64,000 bases of DNA from Lentinus brumalis (Eukaryota; Basidiomycota; Agaricomycetes; Polyporales; Polyporaceae), in NCBI GenBank assembly GCA_001792895.1, contig MARA01000076.1, positions 1-64,000 of the forward strand, given 5' to 3'. Below, piece after piece: positions 56,185 to 64,000 of this stretch; within the stretch, counting starts at the first letter, position 1, and every line of letters begins with the position of its first letter. The notes under the pieces were generated by a model that saw nothing but the letters and a program-made list of their open reading frames with translations, was not told the origin of the DNA and made no database searches. Position numbers and translations under genes: made by a program.

Positions 56185-57710
56185 ATGGCACAAACACTGA
56201 CAAAAAAACGCCGAACCGCTGCAGCTACGCGCCGCAAGGCCCGCGCATCTACCCGAGAGAAGTCCGGTGAGAAGTCCAGCCAGATGCCGGCTAAGAAGTC
56301 CGACCCGAAGGCCATCGAGATCCACAATAGCGACTCTGAGTCTGATGCGACGCTCAGCCTTCACCGCCCAAGAGGTGCCGGGTCACAGTGCGCACAGAGG
56401 AGGAGGAAGCCGCCGAGCATCAGAGCGCTGGTGTGGTCGAGGAGGATGAAGTCGAGGAGGTCGAATTGATTCCGAGGCTGAGCTGGGTGCGTCGGGTGGA
56501 CTGCATGATTGATTTGATAACGAGGCTGACCGAATGTTACCATTGGGTATGAGCAGGGAAGGCGGTACCATGAGTTTAAGTGCATGGGTAAGCACTGCAA
56601 GTTGAAGAAGCCCATCCGACGCTTCCTCGACAAGGACGACACTGCGTCGACCGGGAATCTCCGCAAGCACGCAAAGAAATGCTCGGGGGAGGAAGCAGTT
56701 GCATGCGCGGATGAGGCGGAGCATGCCAATGAAGTGCACCGTACCATTGTGCGCGGGATCTTGCGTGATGGGACGATCACCATCCACTTTGCCCGAAAGA
56801 AAGGGCAGGTGACGTACTCGCACCGCCCGCACACGAAGGCTGAAACTAGGTGAGTCAATACACTATGGCATCGCGACCGGAGACTAACAGATGTTCTACC
56901 GCTGTTGCAGGACTGAGCTGGCACGGTGGTGTTGCGAGGCCCTCCGTCCATGGGCCGTTGTGCGCGATTGCGGCTTCCAGTGTGTCATGAAGACCGGACG
57001 CCCTAACTACTACATTCCCTCGCCATCCACAGTCTCGCGCGACGCAAAGGGCCTCTTCAGTGTTGCGCGCAACCGGATCACCGCCATGCTTCGAGACTAC
57101 GATGGTAGGTTGAGCTTCGCTACCGACGCTTGGACGTCGCCCAATCACCGCGCATTCGTCGCGGTCACGGTGCACCTGGAGGTCAAGGGTGAGCCGTTGT
57201 GTCTGCTGCTCGATGTGGTCGAAGTGCCAGAGGTGCGTACCCAGTTTGCCGCACATATCAGGCGCTTATTCATCTTCGTCGGCACCAGTCTCACAATGGG
57301 GTTAATCTTGCTGCGGCATTTGCCAAGATCCTGCAGGAGTTTGGGATTGAGCACAAGGTTAGTACAACATACTGAAAGGACGATTGAAAAGATACTCACC
57401 GTACTCAGCAGATCCTGAGCGTGACCTCCGACAATGCTAGCAACAACAATACAATGACCAATGAGCTCGCCGTCCTCCTTCCGGAGTACCAGGGCACGTT
57501 CGGGAGGACGTGGTGCTTCCTCCATAGCCTCAACCTTGTCGCGAAGGCCATCCTCAAACAGTTTGATGTCAAGAAGGTCGAGGACCCGGACGCGCTGGTC
57601 GACGACGATTGTTCGGGAGCTCGCAGAGTTGGCCAAGGAGCTCGAGCTTGAGGAGGCGGCAACTACAACCGAGCTTCGAGATGCCGAGGGCAAGGATTCT
57701 GCCGCCAATG
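56185..57710 (+). pseudogene. hAT transposase, C-terminus removed
   Basis: ATG 56185 (MAQTLTKKRRTAAATRRK). An acidic stretch switches frame near 56380. A BED zinc finger follows (YHEFKCMGKHCKLKKP, then GNLRKHAKKC). The catalytic part has GRPNYYIPSPSTVSRD, FATDAWTSPNHRAFVAV, VTSDNASNNNTMTNELA and TWCFLHSLNLVAKAIL, separated by introns at about 56850-56910, 57230-57290 and 57360-57410. After a Glu-rich linker the frame runs into the tip of the long-inverted-repeat element (57711) and stops. The hAT dimerisation domain is gone. Confidence 0.8.
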
Positions 57711-57870
57711 ACGATTACGATCGATGAGGAACGAAGAGGATCGTCCTTTATGGGCGACGATTCCAGCCAACTCATGTCACGACTACCCATGATCGTGGGA
57801 ATAAACTTCAATCTCCGATAGTAAGCAGTAAGAGCTTACATAAGCCAAGGTAAGAAACTTTGTTACCTTG
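57711..57870. repeat. Partial copy of the long-inverted-repeat element
   Basis: GATTACGATCGATGAGGAACGA, CCTTTATGGGCGA, GATCGTGGGAATAA and GCTTACATAAGCC align in order with the left arm at 47004-47330. It interrupts the hAT gene. Confidence 0.65.
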
Positions 57871-58073
57871 GGTGACCCTGACATGGGGTTAGGAGTGCAC
57901 AGCTTAGGGTTCAGTAAACGCTCACGAAGCGCTCGTTTGGCGGACCTGCATGAGTCCTCATTCCCCAGGTTGCTTCTGAACTGTTTGCAATTCTATACAT
58001 GCACTGTGATATGGTAGGTATAGTACAAAGTCATACAGGTAGGAATACAATGGTCCGTTATGCATGAATGTTG

Positions 58074-60779
58074 CTAAGCAGACCCAAAATGCTTGTTCAG
58101 AACAGGGACCGCAGCCTTCTCCACCGAGTTTGCGAGTCGACTGGTGTACTGGTTGAACTTCATTGACGACCGCCACCTGTCACCATTCCTGGGCATCTCG
58201 GTGCCATCCTGAATGGCCAGCATGCGCTGCTGGAACCAGTCTTCGTTCGAGGGGTTCCATATGCCCGTGTTGAACCCCGAGCTCTTCCAGACAGCGGGCT
58301 TGGGCCACCAGGACAAGTGTTCCACGGTCAGAGCGTCCTTGCCCCGTTCTGAAAAGTATCAGTTAGTACCAAAGTTATGTCATACAACATCGAACTTACC
58401 GCAATACCGCCAATACATGCCGCAGAGGATGTCCGCCTGCTGGTCGTTGATCCGGTTGTCAACGTACAGAGTCCCATCAGCTCCTGAGGGGAAGACGAGC
58501 ACGAGGCTGTCCTTGCCTCTGTCGAGTACTGGTCCCGCCACGCATAGCTCGACAGCACGGTGGTACAAGCCTTCGTCTGCTAGAAGCAGCTCTAACGTGA
58601 GTCGCCAGATCACGCCCCCGTAAGACAGAGCCCCGCGAATCTGCGGCTCCCGGAGCATGGATAGGCATCGCACACGGTATGCCAGGTAGTCCGATTTCTT
58701 CAGTACGAGCTTCTCCGCCTCTTTCCCATGTCGGTACATAACAGGGTTCCGGACAGTGGGGCGTTCTTGGGCTTCCGAAGGGAGTGGTATGGCACTGGCG
58801 GCGATCGCTTGGACAGTTTGGAAGGGTGCGCCATTGGTAATGCAACAAACAACAGCGCTAACGCTGGTGTCGAGGGCATGGTTGCGGAGCAGGAATAGCA
58901 GGACTCGTGGCGTCACGACTAGGACCCAGTCAGCGGGGTCGGGGTCTCGTAGGTATCGGACTTCGTAGACCTGCTGGTTGAGCACGTTGGTCCTGCTCTG
59001 CACCCGGACCTTTGACGTAACTGCTGGGGTGATGAGGAACTGAGGGGATGGGAAATGCATGTCCCAGCAATCTTGAGTCGCGGTACCGGTCTCGCTGTTG
59101 TTGTTCAACATATTCTTCACCCAAGCGGCCCAGACCCGGCGGACGGTGTTGTCGTCCGTGAAGTTTTCTGCAGTAGAGGCGGAGAATGCGAAGTACTTGT
59201 ACAGGTCCGGGGTGTTATACTGATCATAGTCGATGTCGGGGTCTTCGGGGTACATCGCCGTAGACGCGAGCAGTCCGTAGTGCTGGTAGATGTATTCCTC
59301 CGAGTTGAACTGTACTGCTGCCCGGAGCCGCGCGGGATCCTGCCTGGGGTAAATGTCGCGTTCAACCACTGAGTAGAGACTGTGGACGTCGGTGTCGTAG
59401 TCCGGGAGTATCTGCATCGGTTGCTGCTCGTACTCGGTGACGTTCGGGAGCACGTCGTGCATCGTTAGGTCCCATTCGTTGAACACAGAGTTGTAGTGTC
59501 GACCGTCTGCGGGGTATGTTGACCACAGACCAGCAACCGCTGCAGCGGGCAGCTCAACACGGTAGTCAAGGTCCCGCCAGTCGTAGAACTTGATGTCGGG
59601 AAAGACGTCCCGTACCTTCATCCAGACGTAGACGCGAACCCACTTGGGAGGCAGAGTCTTCTTTGACGCGGCCGTTTCGCGTCTGCGACGGGTCTCGGCC
59701 TGTTCCGGAGTCTCGTTCTGCAAGGCGTGCAACTTGAGCTTCGCCATGCGGTCCCGGAACTCAGGCCAAGATTCTCCTGGACGCTGGAATGGACCCGACG
59801 GCTTGGTCGCAAGCTGAGCCTCAATGCGCTCGTTGACCGGGAGCCATCGGCCCCGGCCGCGGCAGGACAAGTAGAAAATATGCTGTGCACCCTTGCGAGG
59901 CAGGTTTTTCGTGCAGATTTCGACGTCCATCTTGTACGGCACGAAGGGCCCGAGGACTGGGTACACCTTGATGAACTCGGACAGCATCTTCGGTTTGGTG
60001 CCCCACTCGACAAACGTGGGGCAGCCCGCCAGGCGGTAGAATGGGACATGTGACATCCAAGGGCAGTGTGCGGGCTGGATGACCACACCGACGCGCAGAC
60101 CGAGAGAGAAGTCTGTGATGGCAGAAGATTGCAGTGCCTCAATCCATGACGAAGGAATGCCCGACTGCTGCAACCGGACTACCCAGTGGGGGATTCCGCT
60201 TGTCAGATTCTTGTTCCACAGTGCAATGGCCATGGAGCAGCGCGCCGCGAGCACCAGCATCGCCGTCCATGAGAGGCGTATAGCTGTCGCCGCTCCGTGA
60301 AACTGGCCGTGAGCATCGCGGTATCTAAAACTGGAGGGCTCGGGCCACTTCTCCGCGCGATAGACCTCCTTGCCGGCGTTCGAAGAGTCCAATTCGAGCA
60401 GTGTGTTGCTGATGAGCATAAGACCCCGTTCGAGTTGCCACCAGGAGTGTCGGATGTCGTCGTGCATGCCCCAGCCGTTGGTGTAGCTGACGGGGTACAG
60501 CCAGCCGCAGTCTGGGCCAAGCCGTCCGAGCAGAGGGTCGTTCATCGGGATGTTGTGTAGCACGTACGGAATTTCAGGACAGGCGCTGTTCGCGTACTGC
60601 ATGTGCCGAAGTGCTTTGTCGGACATGTTGTTCGCGGGGTTGGTATGCACCTGCCGCGGGAGCTCGAACTGGTCAGGTACATTGACGGCGGAGTATAGGG
60701 TGCTTTCGCCCTGCCGGTTCGGGACAGTGAGGAACGCGTTAACGTCGGTACGCCTGCTTAGGTCAGTGTACTGTTTCAT
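58074..60779 (-). CDS. Unrecognised 884-aa protein
   Basis: Exon 60779-58400 and exon 58348-58074 join across a 51-nt intron (donor GTAAGT, acceptor TTTTCAG) to give 2655 nt. The start MKQYTDLSRRTDVNAF is the first ATG. Trp-rich globular sequence includes GPDCGWLYPVSYTNGWGMHD, HSWWQLERGLMLISN, HCPWMSHVPFYRLAGCPTF and KFYDWRDLDYRVELP. The C-terminus (HLSWWPKPAVWKSSGFNTG, NEDWFQQRMLAIQDG) is also Trp-rich. No transposase, kinase or other motif is recognised. It is one of the few undamaged genes in this mobile-element zone and is probably an Agaricomycete-specific family. Confidence 0.75.
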
Positions 60780-61560
60780 ATGAGGATGGTGTCACGCTCT
60801 GACTTACCAGGCCTCAGCATTGCTCATTTTGTTCTCGCTGTACAATGTCAGTAACAGAAAACCGGCTCTCATGTTGATAAGACGTACAGATTTGGACGAT
60901 TATCGAGGCGTCTGTTTGCTTTCTAGTTATGTGTCTCAGAATCCACGACGTAGGCAAAATCTTACCTGATGCGACGGGTACTTACTGCTGATCGTAGTTC
61001 TGCTGAACGAATGTGCAGGCGGAACTGTTTTGGCGCATGATCAGTCTCGACATTCTCGTTCTGCAATTCTATGTACATGTTCCAAACGAGATGATACGCG
61101 TACACACCAAGCCGCCGCACCACATCGTGTTTGACAAGCACGAATACACCATGTGTTTCTATGTGCGTTACTTACCTGATGGGACTTGTCTTGACGTGGT
61201 ATTCTCGTTGCAAAGTCTCCTGGCCTTGCTCATATTAGGGTCTTCCTGTACTTAGTTGTGTGTGGGGTCTCTTCTTCTGAACTTACCTGATCGGGATTGC
61301 TTGGGCGGGATTCCGTTGTCCAAGCTGGGATGCTATCATTACGCGCGGTTACTTACCTATTTTCTGTGCCTCCTCATCTGAACTTACCTTTCCGGGGTTG
61401 CTCACGCTCTTTACCTGCTGAGAAGTGTCGTCCTCAGCGTGGTCAGGTACCTTGTCGTTCTGAATTGCGGCTGTATTCGTTTACACATTGTATGTACTAC
61501 TATTATCCGGGACTTACGCAGATCGGGGTCTGGGTTTACGCGTGTGTGCGACGAGAATCG
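60780..61560. other. Region with repeated splice-donor-like motifs
   Basis: On the minus strand GGTAAGT occurs at least six times in about 650 bp, several times within CCCGATCAGGTAAGT or a close variant (forward ACTTACCTGATNGGG near 60963, 61170, 61285, 61350 and 61385). It may be 5' non-coding exons of the 884-aa gene or a decayed repeat. No open frame is supported. Confidence 0.45.
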
Positions 61561-61706
61561 AAGTCGAGAAGTGCCGGAGATGGTCGTAGCTGGATGGTGT
61601 TGACGGTGTCGAAGTCGTGTGCAGCGTCGGCGAGGTCGAGTATGGCGTTGGCGAGGTCGAGAGCGGTGTTGAGAAGGTCGAAGTCGAAGTCGGCGAGGTC
61701 GAGGAA

Positions 61707-61963
61707 GCGTCCGCTCGTAAAACGAGGCGGAGGCGGGGGGAGGGAGGGCTAGGACGTCCGAGGTTGGGAGCAAGAGAGGACGGCCCGGGATCCGACCTAT
61801 ATATGCCCACTGGGCGTCTAATCCCCCGCGTCGGCGTCTAAAGTCTCGCGCGGGAATTTGGGCACAGCCACAGCGTCTATGCATATCTCGGGGACTTCGG
61901 CCCATCCTCTCTTCCTCTCAACCACCAGCAACTCAGCCTCCGCCTCGTTTTACGAGCGGACGC
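61707..61963. repeat. Perfect 28-bp inverted repeat
   Basis: 61707-61734 is the exact reverse complement of 61936-61963. The 201-bp spacer contains a TATATATG motif near 61798. Similarity extends imperfectly outward. Both arms encode ASASFYERTL in outward-reading frames, so this looks like a head-to-head duplication around a promoter. Confidence 0.85.
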
Positions 61964-62564
61964 TTCGTCAAGACCTTTCGAAGACATCTCAAGACTCGCT
62001 ACAAACGTCCGAAGACCCCTCGTCGACGCTCGAACACCCCTGAACGACGCCTGAACGCTCGCCGCCGCTGCCTCAAGTCCTGTCATCCGCAATCCGACCG
62101 GTTTCGACCTTCCAGGGCCCAGCAAGGACGATGGGCAGCTCCGCGACTCTCCTCGACAACAATTCAAGCTCGGTGGACGACGTCTCAACATGCTCTGGCT
62201 ATGCAGGCCGCCGGCGCGACTCAAGGTATGTCCAGCACGATGCCAGGCCTGTGAGTAACATATACAGTCCGCTGACACGCGTTACAAGCCCTACGGAAGT
62301 CCGCGAGGTTCTTCAACGACTGGGAGACCCGCTGCAAGGTAAAATGAGTGATGCGCTGGTGATGTAGACTACAAGTCGTGCATATCAATGTAGCTCTTGC
62401 ATTCTGTAGGCTTTGTATCTAGGGATCGCCGCTCGCGAATTGCGTACTTGAAGACCTGGCCCGCGACACCAGAAGACTAATCTGTCACGATGGTGAGTAC
62501 GCCTCAGCACGGAGTAGCTCCTGCACGAGCTACATGCCTGTTGGTAAACAGCCTCCTCCGGTAC
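61964..62564. other. Region with a possible small gene
   Basis: ATG 62131 opens MGSSATLLDNNSSSVDDVST and meets a GTATGT donor at about 62226, so a short spliced gene is possible. Its continuation could not be fixed. Nothing else is supported here. Confidence 0.3.
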
Positions 62565-62880
62565 CCGCGCACAGGCTCGGACTCGCGCAGGCTCGGACGC
62601 GCACAGGCTCGGACATGCACAGGCTCGGACTCGTGCAGGCTCGGACACGCGCAGGCTTGGATTCGCGCAGGCTCGGACTTGCGCAGACTCGGACATGCGC
62701 AGACTCGGACGGGCAAAGGCTTGGACACGTGCGGCTCTGACATGCACAGGCTCGGACGCGCACACACGGCACAGACATGCACAACCTTGGACGCGCACCC
62801 GCTCGGACGCACACAGGCTTGGACCGGTGCAGCCTGCTCGGATGCACACAGGCTTGGATGTCTATACCAGGCTTGGACTT
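62565..62880. repeat. 17/18-bp GCGCAGGCTCGGACAC minisatellite
   Basis: About 17 imperfect units centred on CAGGCTCGGA. All three frames are open in places, giving low-complexity Arg/Ser/Leu peptides on both strands. Unit length wobbles, so it is unlikely to be coding. Confidence 0.85.
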
Positions 62881-63755
62881 GCGCTCAGACGCCTCGGGTC
62901 GGACACAGAAGATCGGAGATGCAGGCGTACACACACCCGCTGCTATCCGCTGAGAATAGATGGTATGTAGCTACATCCATAACGTATCTGTCCTGAGCTG
63001 AGGTATACTGATTCATTCAGGCAGACTCATTCATGCAGCTGTAAGTAAGCTCACGGTCTCAGTTGGAGTTTCGATTCCGTGCCGCGTCTGCGGTCCGGAT
63101 AGCCGAGAGGGTGATGGAAAATCGTTGCCGCTGGCTCGAAAATGACGTCTGGCAACGATTTTCCATCACCCTCTCCTTGGGCGTCTGTCGGGCGTCTTTG
63201 CTGGAGACGAATTCAGTAATACTTTGCCCCGGCTCTGCGGCTCTCAATATTCTCGGAATTTTGGGTAGCTTTCAGAGGCCGCAATTGAAGGGTCTCAATT
63301 CATGTTTTTTGAAGTATGTTAACACTGCTTACTATCAGACTATGCAGTCTCGTTTTTGCGCGCGAAGCATTGGGCCGGAAATGTCGCCTATCCTCCTCGG
63401 TTTGCCCCAATATTTGCAGGAAATACGGGGCCCCTCGCTGTATTCAGGAGTCTTGGCTCTTAGATTCAGGGCAGGTCTGTGGGTTGCGGGTCCTCCAGCC
63501 CTCCTCCGCTTTTCTCCTCCAATCCGCCCCCCAATCCCTCCTGCTGTCAACACATATACCACATCCTCCGCCATCAGTTCGTTCGTAACCTGCAAGCTAC
63601 TTCGTCGCCCGCGAGTCTGTGTTCCAGGTGAGTTCCCAGCCCGCTTTGCGCAAGGATCCATCCGCTTCCGACTCCGCAACGAGCCTTGCTTGTTGCTTTG
63701 TACGGCCGCTCGTGATGCAGTCCTCTGCTTACGCATCCGCTGCAGATATTGCACC
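62881..63755. other. Intergenic region with hairpin
   Basis: No supported gene. It contains the perfect hairpin at 63105-63175 and a CT-rich stretch (63490-63580) that may be the promoter of the last gene. Confidence 0.4.
63105..63175. repeat. Perfect 25-bp hairpin
   Basis: 63105-63129 (GAGAGGGTGATGGAAAATCG...) is the exact reverse complement of 63151-63175, with a 21-base loop. No T-tract follows. Confidence 0.92.
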
Positions 63756-64000
63756 ATGTCCTCGCCGCACGACTACGAGCACTTCAGCATGCCCGAGCTT
63801 TGCGAAGTCTCCCTCCCAGGTCGCCACCCTGGCTTCCCGCGGATGTACGAGCTCGAGGAGCATGTCCTCGCCCCTTCGACCATCAAGGATCGCGGCAGGA
63901 TCTTCGTGTACGTTCACGATACGTCTGAGGAGGGCAACCTGGACTACTACCGGTTCGCGAAGGAGTTGACCTTCCCGGACGGGACCGAGGATGCTGTGAC
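63756..64000 (+). CDS. Partial hypothetical protein, runs off the window
   Basis: ATG 63756 opens an uninterrupted frame of 81 codons to the last base: MSSPHDYEHFSMPELCEV, PGFPRMYELEEHVLAPS, GRIFVYVHDTSEEGNLDYY and so on. Balanced composition and strong codon bias for G/C third positions support coding. No stop or intron is seen before the edge. The family is not recognised. Confidence 0.6.
   Translation, partial: MSSPHDYEHFSMPELCEVSLPGRHPGFPRMYELEEHVLAPSTIKDRGRIFVYVHDTSEEGNLDYYRFAKELTFPDGTEDAV

Noticed and set aside
62490..62996. 168-codon frame and several antisense frames at 62.5-63.0 kb
   Set aside because: They are translations of the 17/18-bp minisatellite, with no conserved frame because unit length wobbles.

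Overview
The window looks like a transposon-rich accessory region of an Agaricomycete (mushroom-type basidiomycete) genome. Genes are split by very short GT-AG introns (about 41-67 nt, many with CTRAY branch points). The mobile genes are of kinds typical of that group: a KDZ transposase with a CxC2 cysteine cluster, a Tnp2-type transposase, a chromodomain Ty3/gypsy retrotransposon, Ty1/copia, hAT and Tc1/mariner remnants, and a TET/JBP-like dioxygenase. No rRNA, tRNA or CRISPR array was found. All gene models were spliced by eye. For each model marked as closing, the exon lengths sum to a multiple of three without internal stops.

Region 1 (1-15.6 kb) is GC-rich and densely genic. It holds a divergent pair (an SPD-repeat protein and a Zn2Cys6-cluster protein), a 966-aa protein with an HMG-box-like segment, a TET/JBP-like 2-oxoglutarate/Fe(II) dioxygenase, an apparently intact 1249-aa KDZ transposase with ten introns, and a 353-aa protein with a Gly/Arg/Ser repeat tail. 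The octamer TCGGGCGA recurs on both strands through this block. TET/JBP genes are known to be associated with KDZ transposons in basidiomycetes, so the block may be one composite element whose left end lies outside the window.

Region 2 (15.6-19.6 kb) has no convincing gene. It is a degenerate satellite built around an ATGAACRGG core, followed by two recent tandem duplications (213 bp and 247 bp units).

Region 3 (19.6-37.1 kb) has one minus-strand hypothetical gene and then a one-directional run of eight plus-strand genes. Three of these share an undescribed C-terminal Trp-rich domain behind an N-terminal membrane segment. They alternate with helical or coiled-coil proteins, two of which are membrane-anchored. 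The run ends in an intact-looking Tnp2-family transposase of about 1203 aa.

Region 4 (38-58 kb) is a nest of mobile elements. A very young 6.2-kb chromovirus (LTRs differing by one indel, 5-bp target duplication CTGTG) lies beside a broken hAT gene. Further on are a long-inverted-repeat element carrying a broken Tc1 transposase, a 268-bp MITE, a decayed relative of the chromovirus whose changes fall almost entirely at CpG sites, a broken Ty1/copia element and a second hAT gene cut by another copy of the long-inverted-repeat element.

Region 5 (58-64 kb) contains an unrecognised 884-aa protein gene on the minus strand, several minisatellites and inverted repeats, and the start of a gene that runs off the window end. 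The CpG decay at 52.6 kb and the TET/JBP-like gene at 8.4 kb both point to a genome where cytosine methylation and its oxidation act on transposons.
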